A stretch of 64,000 nucleotides of DNA from Scylla paramamosain. Taxonomy: Eukaryota > Arthropoda > Malacostraca > Decapoda > Portunidae. The number at the start of each line of letters is the position of its first letter. Position 1 is the first letter of the stretch. Under the pieces are notes generated by a model. That model saw only the letters and a program-made list of their open reading frames with translations. It was not told where the DNA came from and did no database searches. Positions 19,969-39,090 of the stretch are shown here, piece after piece. The position numbers were made by a program, and so were the translations under genes. The DNA lies in the NCBI RefSeq assembly GCF_035594125.1, contig NC_087155.1:9427692-9491691 (forward strand), given 5' to 3'.

Positions 19969-20082
19969 ATCATTACTATTGCCACCACCACCGCTACCAC
20001 TACTACCACCACCACGACAAATATTACTATACTACCACAACAACTACTACTACTACTACTACTACTATTACTACTACTTCTA
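19881..20082 (+). repeat. trinucleotide mosaic: (ATT)n, ACC/ACT-rich, (CTA)n
   Basis: An ATT tract (19881-19963) passes into degenerate ACC/ACT units (19977-20013) and then CTA units (20041-20080). It uses motifs seen again in the later mosaics. Confidence 0.95.
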
Positions 20083-20113
20083 TAATGATTAACCTTTGCC
20101 TTCACACCCTTAA

Positions 20114-20138
20114 CCACACACACACACACACACACACA

Positions 20139-20219
<81 letters not shown>
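20114..20219 (+). repeat. compound (CA)n-(CT)n microsatellite
   Basis: About 14 CA units pass directly into about 39 CT units. The CT part faces the AG tract that starts at 20294. Confidence 0.99.
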
Positions 20220-20222
<3 letters not shown>

Positions 20223-20291
20223 CCTTCATGCAATATTTGTGATGACTTCCATTTTCATATCTCTTTCCCATCATGTCCAAAAATAAGTCAC

Positions 20292-21165
<874 letters not shown>

Positions 21166-21282
21166 ACTGACTACAAACACACGTAATGTCCGCCCATCCC
21201 CACCAACAATAGAGGCGTGTCTGCATGAATTTCACACTATAATGGCTTGTCGTAGGCACACGCCCTTGGGAGACACACGGCT

Positions 21283-21382
21283 CGAGGAGGAGGAGGAGGA
21301 GGAGGAGGAGGAGGAGGAGGAGGAGGAGGAGGAGGAGGAGGAGGAGGAGGAGGAGGAGGAGGAGGAGGAGGAGGAGGAGGAG
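21283..21382 (+). repeat. (GGA)33 trinucleotide tract
   Basis: Uninterrupted GGA units. Confidence 0.99.
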
Positions 21383-21479
21383 GGAAGGAAACGTACACTA
21401 ATCAATTCCAAACAATGGTGCCTCTTCAGGTGACAGAAGAGAAGGAGCTGCGGGTGTCTGCTATTGGGATCTAACTTCG

Positions 21480-22740
21480 CCCCAACAACTCCTCCTCCTC
21501 CTCCTTCTTCTCCTCCTCTCCTCCTTCCTTCTTTCTATGTATGCCTCCTTATTTTTTTGTTTTCTTTTGTGCCTCTCTTAATTCTCCGCTTTCTCCGTCT
21601 CCTCTTCCTTGTCCTAATTCTCTTCCTCCTCCTCCCCATTCTTCGACTCTGCCTCCTCGGCCTCTTTCATCATCATCTTTTTCTTTTTCTTCTTTCTTCT
21701 TCTTCTTCTCCTCTTCTTCTTTTTTTCTCCTCCTCCTCCTCCTCCTCCTCCTCCTCCTCCTCCTCCTCCTCTTCCTTCTCCTCCTCCTCCAACTCTTCGT
21801 ATGATTCTGTGGTGGTTCCTTTTGTCCTATCTTATTTCTCCTCCTCCTCCTACCAATCTACCTCTCCGTATGCCTCCTCCTCCTCCTTCTCCTTCTCCTT
21901 TCCGCCTTCTCTTTCCTTTCCTCTTCCTCTTCCTTTGGTGGGGTAATTACGAAGAGGGACGCCCTGAGTTGCTCCTGTGACATCTCCCAGATTGATCTCC
22001 TCCCCTCTTATCTCTGTCTGTATGTGTGTCTGAGTGAGTGTCTGTCCATCCGTTTGTCTGTCCGTCTAAGGGTGTTCTGGTTCCGTTCGTTAGTTCTTCT
22101 TTGCCTTATTTGGTATGTTCTTTACCTCCCTCCTTCCCTTCCTCCCTCCCTCCCTTCCTTCCTCCTTCCCTCCCATTAATACCTCCCTTACCAATCAGAT
22201 TACAGGACAAAGAGCAATAAAAGAAGAGGGGAAAAAATGGCCGGTCTAATCTCCCTTAATTCCCTTCCTTTCCTTTCCCTTGTCGTGCCTCTCTCTCTTC
22301 CTCTCCTCCATATTCTTCTTCTCCCTCCCATGCAGCCTCCCTTCTTCACTCCTCCCATGTCTCTTTCATGTTCATTAATTTCCTTCTTTCATGTTTTACT
22401 TCTTTTTCTTCAAGTTTCCATTTCTTTTCTCACTCTCCCTTTCACATCTCCTTGTTGTCTCTCTCTTTCTCTCTCTCTTCCTTCCTTTATTCCTTCTCTT
22501 CCTGCTTACATCCATCTTTATCTCTTTCTCCCATACCTCCTCTTCCCTTGCGCTTATTTTCCAGCCTCTTTTCTCCTTTCTTCCTTACTTCCTTCCCTCC
22601 TAAGTTCAGACTGACATTTCAGCCTTCCCTTTACTTCGTCCTTACTTCGTTTTCCTTCGTCTCTTCCTTTCTCTTTCCCTCTTCCATGTTCCTTCTCTCC
22701 TTTCCCTCCTTCCTTCGGTCTTATCTACAGAAGGAAAGGT
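21480..22740 (+). repeat. 1.3-kb polypyrimidine block
   Basis: The plus strand is dominated by C and T, including a clean (CTC)n run at 21728-21771 and CCTCC/CCTTC clusters near 22115-22170. A break of mixed composition lies near 21945-22115 and 22185-22240. Phe/Ser/Leu-rich frames on the plus strand are artefacts. Confidence 0.8.
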
Positions 22741-22945
22741 AGAAATTTAGTGGACTTCGCCGGACCAGAGACGAGACTTTACGCAGCTTAGTGTAGGAAG
22801 GAAAGGAAGAAAGGAGGAGGAGGAAGGAGAGGGAGGGAGGGATGGAGGGAAGGGAGGAAGAAGGGAGCGGTAGTTCTGTAGGCGGGAGGGTAAAAAATGG
22901 CGAAAGACATTGTTTAAGAGAAGAAAAAGCGTCGTGAGAGCCATA

Positions 22946-22949
<4 letters not shown>
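22741..22949 (+). other. purine-rich DNA
   Basis: Composition flips back to G/A on the plus strand. No gene. Confidence 0.55.

Positions 22950-23013
<64 letters not shown>
22950..23013 (+). repeat. (GA)32 microsatellite
   Basis: Uninterrupted GA. Confidence 0.99.
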
Positions 23014-23017
<4 letters not shown>

Positions 23018-23444
23018 AAGAGGTACGCATTTTTTCTCACAGGCTCCCAGCAACACTGCACTGAAGACAAACATTTGAGCAGCAAAGTGATGGATGGGAA
23101 GGGAAGAAGAGGCAGCGAGAGACTGGCTCATCCAAAATCACAACTGAAACACAAAGAAATACAAAAGAAGAAAGAGCTTTAGCTGTCCTGTCGACCATTA
23201 TGAAACTGTCTGCAGCAAAGTGGGGAGAATACTCGTGAATTTCATCTTCTGCAATATTTTCTTCAGTTTGCATGTTCTCGTAACAGATTACCTTTATTGA
23301 ACCTCAACTGCCAATTAAAATAATTGCCAATGGCAAATATTTTATTTTTGTTCTTGTAATCTTAAAAAAAAAAAAAAGCAACACAACCGCCAACACCTCT
23401 AAGATCAGCAAACAATGATACCAACTGCAAAAATTTTACTACAG
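23014..23444. other. unique intergenic DNA
   Basis: Mixed composition with a 14-base A run at 23364-23377. No gene signal. Confidence 0.5.
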
Positions 23445-23481
23445 CTTCTGCTACTATTTCTACTACCTCTACTATTACCAA

Positions 23482-23550
<69 letters not shown>

Positions 23551-23558
23551 TACAACTA

Positions 23559-23608
<50 letters not shown>

Positions 23609-23628
23609 ACTACTACTTCTATAAATTT

Positions 23629-23676
<48 letters not shown>

Positions 23677-23822
23677 AAGAATAATAAAAATAATAATAAT
23701 AATAATAGTAATAATAATAATAATAATAATAACAATAATAATAATAATAATGATAATAATAATAATAATGAATTAATAACAATAATATTAATAATGATTA
23801 TTATTATTATTATTATTATTAT

Positions 23823-23855
<33 letters not shown>
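23445..23855 (+). repeat. 410-bp trinucleotide mosaic with fold-back order
   Basis: In order: CTA units, (CTG)n (23575-23608), a few CTA, (CAA)n (23629-23675), (AAT)n (23676-23770), (ATT)n (about 23799-23823) and (AGT)n (23823-23855). The outer CTA and AGT blocks are reverse complements, as are the inner AAT and ATT blocks, so one strand can fold back on itself. Confidence 0.97.
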
Positions 23856-23857
<2 letters not shown>

Positions 23858-24025
23858 TCGTTATTCTTATATCATAATTATCATCATAATAATCAGTTTT
23901 CCTCCTTTTAAACATCATTCATTTTCACGATTAGTATTACTCCCATTACTACTGCTATAACCCCTGCGACAACCACCACCATCACCGCCACCAAATTTCA
24001 CTCACACGGCACAAAGCCGGTCAAG
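23856..24025. other. unique DNA upstream of the candidate exon
   Basis: AT-rich then ACC-rich. In the frame of the ATG at 24026 the nearest upstream stop is TAA at 23909-23911. Confidence 0.5.
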
Positions 24026-24065
24026 ATGGAGAATGGCAGCCACAACCCGCCCTTCCTCCCACCAG
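24026..24065 (+). CDS. candidate first coding exon ending at a consensus splice donor (partial)
   Basis: The ATG at 24026 lies in AAGATGG, a strong translation-start context. It opens a 13-codon frame (MENGSHNPPFLPP plus one base of the next codon) that ends at CAG|GTGAGT with GT at 24066-24067, a full match to the eukaryotic donor consensus. GC rises locally and the sequence is not simple repeat. A short first coding exon with a long downstream intron would look like this. I do not recognise the protein. No second exon, promoter or polyadenylation site can be tied to it, so chance co-occurrence is possible. Confidence 0.3.
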
Positions 24066-24722
24066 GTGAGTTTTACAGCACACCTCGTGACGTCTGTCTC
24101 GTCAAAACGGCCGCCAATCAAACATTTTTCATTCCCTTGAGATTAATTAGAATCGAACTCCTTGATTAATTTTTCTTCCGAAGCGAAATTACTAGTATTT
24201 AATTAAACCCTTCACTTTTTCTACTTATATATTCACATAATTTTTCTTTAACATAATTACCATTGTCAGTTTTGTCAGTATACTGTGTAATACTCTTTCT
24301 TTCGATATAAGCCTCTTAGTGTCCCGTTTTCTGTCACTAAACTGATTAAAGTAAATAAGACCTTTATTTTGCAACTTTAAACATTTTTCCGGCATTAACT
24401 TCTTAGTCTATTATTATACAAAGTACTATTTTTTTCCCCTCTGGTTTTTACATGCAGTTATAATTCTCGAGTATAAAAGTACGACTTTTTACAACATAAG
24501 CATACACGTTATTAAACAGGTACACTTTCCTTCCCCTAAACACCTGAACACACGCCCTCCATCCTTCCTCTCACCTTTGTCACAATTCCACACATTCACT
24601 ATTTCCTGCACTGCACATAATTCGCAACAAGTTTACCTCCACTACTTTCACTCACTCGGGACTTCTCATACTAATTAGCAAGCATTCGGTAATGAAGGCA
24701 CTAACACTAATTCATGCAACTC
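24066..24722. other. unique AT-rich DNA, possible intron
   Basis: Follows the candidate donor. It includes a TATAAAAG match at 24472-24479 without a nearby initiator. No other feature seen. Confidence 0.4.
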
Positions 24723-24755
24723 CCACCACCACCACCACCACCACCACCACCACCA
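24723..24755 (+). repeat. (ACC)11 trinucleotide tract
   Basis: Uninterrupted ACC/CCA units. Confidence 0.97.
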
Positions 24756-26240
24756 TCTCCCTCCCTTTACTGTTTCTGTACGCAAGTTTATATGTACTTA
24801 TTGCGGCTTCCATAACTCGTGCCGGCCGCTCTCCTTGCGCTATTCCCAGTCCTGCAATTCTGCTTCATGACTAACTTTATCACTGCACCACCACGGGGAT
24901 ATCAAGTATTTAAACCAAGTCAAATGTCTCACAATTCACCAACACAATGCACTCTCAATCTTCCTCTATTTCCACTCCCCTTATTTTATTGCTGTTCCCA
25001 CTTGTTCTCGCTGCCCTCCTCCTCCTCCTCCTCCACACCCTCGCCACTCAGAATCATAACAACTCAACGTAAAGGGAAGGTCGTTATTTGAAAACAACAC
25101 GCCATCATTTCCATATATATCATTTTGTTTTCCTTTTTACGAGGGGCGCGCCTTGTATTTCATTATTTCCTTTAGTCTTACACCACTCTAATGTCTTTGC
25201 CTCTCCCTGTTCTTACCTTAAAAGAGATTCACTAACAACAAGAACAGCAACAAAAGCTCTCCTCTTCTGCCTCGGAAAAATATATATCGTCACAAGCAGA
25301 AAAATAACAGTAACTAAAATTATTACACCTCTTTCCTGATAAAATACACGCAATTTTCAGCCAGCCTCTCCTTCTGTGTCACAACGAAAAAGGGAAAAAC
25401 AGAATCCTATGGTCCACATCTTTATCACTCTCCACTCAGAAAGGAAATACTCGTACCATATAACTAATACTTTTCCACTATATTAAGTCCCTTTCCTAAT
25501 ACAATACACGCAACTTTCAACCAGACACTCCTCTTACAAGTATATCACGACAGAAAAAAAACCCTTGATCCGAGGAGTATTCTTTATCACCCTCGACTTG
25601 GAAAGGAAATACCGCAATGTTTATGGCTGGCTACTCATTCCGCCCGTCGTGTTCTGTCCGCCACACTCTCCTGCCTTAACCTTATCTACGACGATCACCA
25701 CATTTATTGCTCCGTTATTTTTGTACCCGCAGTCGCCTATAAGTTTTAACGCGGTATGGAAGGAGAGGAGGAAGGAGCGCAGTTGTGGCTACTTTCCTGT
25801 GATCTTTTGGCTGGTCTCCGTTCTTCTTATTATTATCAAAGGCTGAATGTCGCCAATGAGTGTAAAAGCGAAGGTAAAGAGCAAACTATATCACTCGTCA
25901 CACGCATGATGGGTAGCCCAGTGCACCTCTTCACCCACACGAGACCTGAGACATCCTAAGCTACCAAGAAGACGTGCTGTGACTCAACCCGCTCCCCACC
26001 CCTTACTCGCAGGGACAGCAACGTCTGACAGCAGTGAAGACTTGAACCTCATAATAGCAGCCACGTCTCTACATTATCAACCAGACGCTATCATTATCAT
26101 TATCACTATTTTCACCACCACGTGCCTGTCGTCGTGCGGGAGTCACAGCTTGGGGTTCGAGTGCCCCATCCATCCCAGCGGCCTCATTCAGATCACTCAA
26201 ACCACACTTCCTCCACGCGCCGTCCCTCTACAGCTGCCTC
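24756..26240. other. unique intergenic DNA
   Basis: One of the longer repeat-poor stretches; it holds only a short CTC run at 25014-25034. A 93-codon plus-strand frame (25565-25846) begins at TTG and contains hydrophobic parts, but has no recognisable domain. Confidence 0.5.
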
Positions 26241-26246
26241 CACCAA

Positions 26247-26300
26247 CCAATCACAGCCCTCCGTTCAACAGCGAGCCAATCAGATGACGCCATTATTTGT
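26247..26300 (+). promoter_or_regulatory. paired CCAAT boxes with a TGACGCC element
   Basis: ACCAATCA (CCAAT at 26247) and GCCAATCA (CCAAT at 26276) lie 29 bp apart and match the NF-Y core with its preferred flanks. TGATGACG-type sequence follows within about 10 bp. Spacing near 30 bp is typical of paired NF-Y sites. No TATA box or start site is obvious. Confidence 0.3.
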
Positions 26301-26590
26301 GGGGGCATATTAACACTAACAGCCCCACAACTGCCCATCAGACTCCCTGCCGCCAAAACGAGCCTCTCTTCCTGTTCTCAATGGCCCATCAGCCCTCCTA
26401 GTCTTGCCTCCCGCCCGCCCATCACCACTCGCCCGCCCTGAGTCGCCCCATCCCCGCCTGTTGCACCCACACACCCACACATACACACACCCACGCACTT
26501 ACACACCTACGTAGCACCTTCAACCCCTCCTCCCCGTCGCCGCCGCCACACCAACGACACGGTACGCTAACTTTTCTCTGGTGGTTGGGT
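26301..26590. other. C-rich unique DNA
   Basis: CCCGCC- and CACACC-rich sequence including a short ACACCC cluster near 26465-26495. No gene recognised. Confidence 0.5.
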
Positions 26591-26593
26591 GTC

Positions 26594-26720
26594 ATAATGA
26601 TAATAATAATTATAATAATAATGATAATAATAATACTTCTGTTGCTGCTACAACTACTACAGCTGCTGCTGTTGCTGCTGCTGCTGCTACTACTGCTGCT
26701 GCTGCTACTACTACTACTAT

Positions 26721-26797
<77 letters not shown>

Positions 26798-26849
26798 TTA
26801 CTACTACTACTAACAATAATAATAATAATAAGAATAATAACAATAATGC

Positions 26850-26936
<87 letters not shown>

Positions 26937-26983
26937 TAATAATAATAATCATAACAACAATAATTACAACGACAATAATATAT
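26594..26983 (+). repeat. 390-bp trinucleotide mosaic (AAT, CTG, CTA, AAT)
   Basis: Starts with AAT/ATA units, then GCT-rich units (26641-26705), a CTA tract (26706-26812) and an AAT tract (26813-26980). The order CTG, CTA, AAT resembles the 23445 mosaic. Long Thr/Ala/Asn and Leu frames come from it. Confidence 0.97.
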
Positions 26984-27574
<591 letters not shown>

Positions 27575-27767
27575 CTGCTTAATCCTCTATTGTCCCTTTA
27601 AATAACCGACGTCATAATTTTTAACATGAAGAGAACGACAATATTTCGTCTTTTCTTCGTTTCTTTCTTTCTTTTTTTCTTTTGTTTTTTTTAATGAAGA
27701 TACTTATTTCGAGCTTCCTTACACGATAACCAGTAACGTAACTCTTACAGGAACGAGTGCAGAAAAA

Positions 27768-29707
<1,940 letters not shown>

Positions 29708-29759
29708 CAAGCAAGCAAGAGAAAAAAGGAAGAAAGAAAAGAAAGACACTACAAAACAA

Positions 29760-29785
29760 ACACACACACACACACACACACACAC
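29760..29785 (+). repeat. (AC)13 microsatellite
   Basis: Uninterrupted AC, 55 bp after the AG tract. Confidence 0.97.
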
Positions 29786-30304
<519 letters not shown>

Positions 30305-30374
30305 CCCGTCTCTGTCTGCTTTTCTTTTTCTCCGTTTCTCTCTTTGTTCCTTTGTTTGTCTTTTATTGTCTTTA

Positions 30375-30424
30375 CTGTCTGTCTGTATGATATCTGTCTA
30401 TCTATCTGTCTGTCTGTCTGTGTC
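30375..30424 (+). repeat. (CTGT)/(CTAT) tetranucleotide tract
   Basis: CTGT and CTAT units with a short break near 30388-30395. Confidence 0.93.
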
Positions 30425-30536
30425 TTGTCTACTTGTATTTGTATTATGTCTCCATATAAGATAAATAATGAACTGGTTTATATAAAATATAAAACATATC
30501 CATTATTCTTTATTCACTGTTTGTCGATTGAAGGAT

Positions 30537-30538
<2 letters not shown>

Positions 30539-30622
<84 letters not shown>
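30539..30622 (+). repeat. (CT)42 microsatellite
   Basis: Uninterrupted CT. Confidence 0.99.
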
Positions 30623-30624
<2 letters not shown>

Positions 30625-30798
30625 ATGGAGGCGGCGAGGACCAGAAGCTACAACACACGGCAATGGCGAGAGGAGGAGTCACATTTTACCTTCACTTCAC
30701 TCTGGTTATGGTCGGGCTGACTGGGCCTCCCTGTCTGTCCTGGCCTGCATGTCTGCTTCGTTTTTGTCGATCTGTCTCTTTCCTCTGCTGCACTGCTT

Positions 30799-30821
30799 CT
30801 GTCTGTCTGTCTGTCTGTCTC
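30799..30821 (+). repeat. (CTGT)n short tract
   Basis: About five to six CTGT units. Confidence 0.93.
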
Positions 30822-32171
<1,350 letters not shown>

Positions 32172-32365
32172 GTGCAGTTCTTCATCAGTTTTCTCCTTTC
32201 CTCTCCTCGTTTACCTTTTTTCTCTACATCACTTCCTCCCCGCATCGTGTCCTCTATAATACATCTGGTCCTTCCTCTTTCCTTCACATCTCCAACCACA
32301 AACTTGCCACCGTTCTCTTTCACTCCTTCCTCTTCTTCCTCATTCCCTTTCTCCTACCTTCACTC

Positions 32366-32426
32366 TGTCTGTCTGTCTGTTTGTCACTATTGCTCTTTGT
32401 GTCACTTTGTCTGTCTGTCTGTCTGT
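32366..32426 (+). repeat. two short (CTGT)n runs
   Basis: Near 32366-32381 and 32410-32426, within pyrimidine-rich DNA. Confidence 0.85.
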
Positions 32427-32468
32427 GTACATTTGTTAGTTTGTCTCATTCTGTTGGTGTGTCTGGGG

Positions 32469-32866
<398 letters not shown>

Positions 32867-32932
32867 CTCCTCCTCCTCCTCCTCCTCCTCCTCCTAGCTT
32901 CCCCCGTCTCCTCCTCCTCCTCCTCCTCCTCT
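32867..32932 (+). repeat. (CTC)n tracts
   Basis: Two runs separated by about 11 bp. Confidence 0.95.
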
Positions 32933-33096
32933 TCCTCGTTGGTCTCCTTTTTTTCAACACCCTTCCAAGTATTGTTTTTTTTTTGCGCTCTTTTTTTATC
33001 TCCTTTTTTCGTTCTCCCTTTTTTCCTTCTTTCTTAATCTTCCTTCTCCCTTAGAGTGATATACCTCCATATACTTGTATACATCTTTTGTTAAAC

Positions 33097-33171
33097 AACA
33101 ACAACAACAATTACTATTACTACTGTTACTACTACTACTACTACTACTACTGCTACTACTACTACTACGTG

Positions 33172-33214
<43 letters not shown>

Positions 33215-33353
33215 GCTTCTGCTGTTGCTGGTGCTTGTACTACTACTACTACTACTACTACTACTAGGCTACTAATGATACTAGTGGTGATGCTGCTGCT
33301 GCTGCTGCTGCTGAAGGTAATGTTGTTTCTGGTACCGCTGCTTAAGATGGAAA

Positions 33354-33393
<40 letters not shown>

Positions 33394-33440
33394 CTATGTT
33401 AATGAAAATAACAACAACAACAACAACAACAATAATAATG

Positions 33441-33526
<86 letters not shown>
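33097..33526 (+). repeat. 430-bp trinucleotide mosaic
   Basis: In order: short CAA, long CTA (33131-33265 with some GCT/GTA), CTG (about 33291-33312), GAT (33354-33392), CAA (33412-33431) and AAT (33432-33526). It is the third large mosaic in the window using CAA, CTA, CTG and AAT. Confidence 0.97.
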
Positions 33527-33528
<2 letters not shown>

Positions 33529-33559
33529 CGACGACTAAGACAATATTTTACATGTAAGA

Positions 33560-34352
<793 letters not shown>

Positions 34353-34680
34353 GGAAGAAGAAGAAGAAGAAGAAGAAGAAGAAGAAGAAGAAGAAGAAGA
34401 AGAAGAAGAAGAAGAAGAAGAAGAAGAAGAAGAAGAAGAAGAAGAAGAAGAAGAAGAAGAAGAAGAAGAAGAAGAAGAAGAAGAAGAAGAAGAAGAAGAA
34501 GAAGAAGAAGAAGAAGAAGAAGAAGAAGAAGAAGAAGAAGAAGAAGAAGAAGAAGAAGAAGAAGAAGAAGAAGAAGAAGAAGAAGAAGAAGAAGAAGAAG
34601 AAGAAGAAGAAGAAGAAGAAGAAGAAGAAGAAGAAGAAGAAGAAGAAGAAGAAGAAGAAGAAGAAGAAGAAGAAGAAGAA
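34353..34680 (+). repeat. uninterrupted (GAA)109 trinucleotide tract
   Basis: 328 bp of GAA with no interruption. Long GAA/TTC tracts are known to form intermolecular and intramolecular triplexes. The long minus-strand poly-Phe/Ser frames are artefacts. Confidence 0.99.
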
Positions 34681-34707
34681 CATTGGGTTGATGATGATGA
34701 TATGATG

Positions 34708-34944
<237 letters not shown>

Positions 34945-34982
34945 CCACAAAGAAGAAATAAACAGCCAAACAGAATAACATT

Positions 34983-34983
<1 letters not shown>

Positions 34984-35063
<80 letters not shown>
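34984..35063 (+). repeat. (CT)40 microsatellite
   Basis: Uninterrupted CT facing the AG tract across a 43-bp spacer. Confidence 0.99.
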
Positions 35064-35480
<417 letters not shown>

Positions 35481-35727
35481 TCGGCGCCCTTTGAACTCCT
35501 TAAAGGAATGTGTTGACTTCTTCTTCTTCTTCCTTTAGGCTTCAAGACAAAGCAATTATTCTCATTACTTTATTCTTTTTTTATTCTTTTATTTTTTTTT
35601 ACGTTCTTTTTATCGATGTTTTTTTTGTTCAAGTCTAAAGTATTTCTTCCTTCCCGGAGAATATTCATTGCTTTGGTCTTTAAAAAGAAACCAAATTTCT
35701 GAAAAATGTCGAAGTTTCCTGATGGCG

Positions 35728-35833
<106 letters not shown>

Positions 35834-35911
35834 ATCATATCTAAATACAAGGAAAGTGCTAGGGATGTTTTTATTTTCTTCACTTGTCCCTGAGTCCATT
35901 ATTAAGTGGAG

Positions 35912-35985
35912 CAGGAGGAGGAGGAGGAGGAGGAGGAGGAGGAGGAGGAGGAGGAGGAGGAGAAGGAGGAGGAGGAGGAGGAGGG
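35912..35985 (+). repeat. (GGA)n trinucleotide tract
   Basis: GGA units with one GAA near 35962. A second short GGA/GAA region lies at 36071-36110. Confidence 0.97.
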
Positions 35986-36110
35986 GGAGAAGGAGAGAAA
36001 TCTGGGCGTTGAATGAAATCTCGAATCGAGGGGGGAGCATCAGAAAGTGAACAGTGGAAGGAAGACACGGAGGAAGAAGAGGAGGAGGAGGAGGATGTTG
36101 AGAAGGAAGA

Positions 36111-36480
36111 AGAGGGGAATAGAAAAGAACACAAAGGCAGAACAAACAGCTTGACATCTGCTTGTGGCGTTGCTTTGGTGTGGGAGTGTTGTGTTGCTTC
36201 ACCACGCGTGGCGGACACAACTAACGGAGAAGTTAGTTTCAATTACCACTGAGCTGTTGCTGATATCTTAAATTTGATAACGCTAACCCGATAATCCACT
36301 GACAGGCTAATTATTATTTTATGAATTTAGGTTTGGTTATTTGGCTAAAAATGCTTAGATATATCAAATGTTAATATGTTGGAGCTTAGAGTGAGTTTTC
36401 CGAAAAAAAAAATATATGCCAATATTATATTGTGATCAAGATATACATAAATAACTAAATGAATTAATGAAATTAATAAT
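36111..36480. other. unique AT-rich DNA
   Basis: No gene signal seen. Confidence 0.5.
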
Positions 36481-36488
36481 TAGTTTAC

Positions 36489-36553
36489 ATTCAACTGGTT
36501 CAAGCACCAGGGACGTGCCCTTTCGGCCTGGTATGCCCGGCCCTTGTAGTCCT
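36489..36553 (-). other. possible exon behind a good 3' splice site (minus strand)
   Basis: On the minus strand, TTTTGTTATTTCTTTTACAG ends at 36552, giving a pyrimidine tract and AG, with a GTGAC branch-like sequence about 20 bases upstream. The following 63 bases stay open in two frames to a weak GTAAAC donor (36483-36488 on plus). One frame reads LQGPGIPGRKGTS, reminiscent of an imperfect collagen Gly-X-Y stretch. The segment is short and the donor weak. Confidence 0.2.
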
Positions 36554-37020
36554 GTAAAAGAAATAACAAAAGTCACCCAGCATTCCACTTCCCCATCAGC
36601 TCCACGGACGTCTTCATCTTTATTGTGTGCTACAGCCGCCGACGAGTGGCCATCTACCTCCTGTTCCTGCCAGATCAGCATCAGCGGCTGGGGGGGCTGT
36701 GAGGGGTCTCGAGGGTCAAGGGTCCAGAACAGGACTTCATCTTATCCAGCAGATTACCGAGTGTGGAGTGAAGGACCCTTTTCCCGGTGACCTGCTTGGC
36801 CCAAACCTTTACCCTCAGAGGCAGGACAACGCGGAGCCTCTTCAGTTCTGCCGCGTTCAGATGATCCCACATCATCTATTGCCAACATTCACTGACTGGC
36901 TCTTCCTACTCGTCTCCACGGAGGTTACACGCGACTAGGAGGCGCTTCTTGGCCCAGAAACATTGCCTGTGAGTAACATTCATCCACAGGCGGGCCGGCC
37001 ATTCATAAAGGATCGTGATG
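36554..37020. other. GC-balanced unique island
   Basis: Higher GC than its AT-rich flanks and non-repetitive, with overlapping open frames on both strands (up to 107 codons on plus, 64 on minus from an ATG near 36875). None is recognisable. A GTGAGT donor-like site occurs at 36970 on the plus strand. Confidence 0.4.
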
Positions 37021-37939
37021 AGAAACAAGCAGCAAATAGAAAAAAAAATTATATTACCTGTAGTACTTGGAAATGGAATTGTTATATCTATATTATTTCG
37101 CATCATTCAGAAAATCCTTATGCTCCCGACATACCTATAAGACAGCGTTTTATTCTTAAGGCAAATAGATTTTCTAAACTGATAGACGATTAGTTAGCTG
37201 AAAATCAGCTTGGTGGAAAAGCAAAGATACGCAAACAAATAAAAAGATAGTATGTTACAATAAATTCTGATTTGGGTCGAACTTTATCTTTAATGAGATA
37301 TATCTAGTTTTTACTTATACATCGCATTTATTACCTGTATTGTAGTAGTAATAAACTGACAACAAGCGAGAAACATCGTCAAGATCCATAAAGCAAACAG
37401 GTAAAGAACACACTTCTCATTATGAGTATCACAAAATAAACTGCTCCAGCATCCTCAGGAGAAAGTGTGGGGGGGGGGGGGAGGCAGCCTACAAGGAAGA
37501 AGAGAAGACCAACTCATCTGACCAACATTTAATTTCTCAATGTCCCTCCTTCGTCTTCGTTAGCAAGTAGACAGCGACAACGAGACTCAAGCCCTTCACG
37601 CATGTAAGTAAGAGCCAGCGCCACGATTCCCTTTGGGGGGATACTGAGTACATACACATTTTTTTTTTCCCTCCATCTCTTTTCCATCATCCTCTCACTC
37701 CAGGTTTCTGAAGAGTGGTTCTCTCCTGGGACACGTTGAGGCGATGGATGTGTGTGAGGGAGGAGATGAGTATGACAATGATGGTGATGAGAATGACTGG
37801 AGGTGGTGATGGTGCTGATGGAAGTGTGTGATTAGGCACCACTGCTGAATCCTATGTGGACCTGCTCATATTGGGAAACATTAATTCTGAGTTATGGGCT
37901 TCTCTAAAAATATATTGCGTCTACAAATCTGTGGCGTGG
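37021..37939. other. unique intergenic DNA
   Basis: AT-rich, with a 13-base G run at 37469-37481 and GAT/GTG-rich sequence near 37740-37830. No gene. Confidence 0.5.
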
Positions 37940-38110
<171 letters not shown>

Positions 38111-38167
38111 TGAGCGCATGCGAATCCGGACTGAGGGGTTGGGTGGGTACTGGCCGTAGAAGTCAAC

Positions 38168-38178
38168 ATGGGGGGCAG
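38168..38178 (+). CDS. possible very short first exon with consensus splice donor (partial)
   Basis: ATG at 38168 in the context CAACATGG is followed after eight bases by CAG|GTAAGT (GT at 38179-38180), a full donor match. The predicted start would be Met-Gly-Gly. Both signals are good but the exon is only 11 bases, so chance is a serious alternative. Confidence 0.12.
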
Positions 38179-38966
<788 letters not shown>

Positions 38967-39090
38967 TTATCTCCTACTACTACTACTCCTACTACTACTA
39001 CTACTACTACTACTACTGTTACTAGTGCTACTACTGCTGCTGCTACCATAACAACAACAACAACAACAACTACTACTACTACTATTACTA
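38967..39090 (+). repeat. trinucleotide mosaic (CTA, CTG, CAA, CTA)
   Basis: CTA units (38974-39015), GCT units (39028-39044), CAA units (39048-39070) and CTA units (39070-39086). Confidence 0.95.

Noticed and set aside
24472..24479. TATAAAAG promoter
   Set aside because: No initiator or downstream element at the expected distance in AT-rich DNA where such matches are common by chance.
26145..26170. tRNA T-arm-like GGGGTTCGAGTGCCCC
   Set aside because: The loop would have eight bases and no A box or acceptor stem is found upstream.
34353..34680. Poly-Lys/Glu/Arg or poly-Phe/Leu protein segment
   Set aside because: It is an uninterrupted GAA tract in non-coding context with no flanking exon signals.
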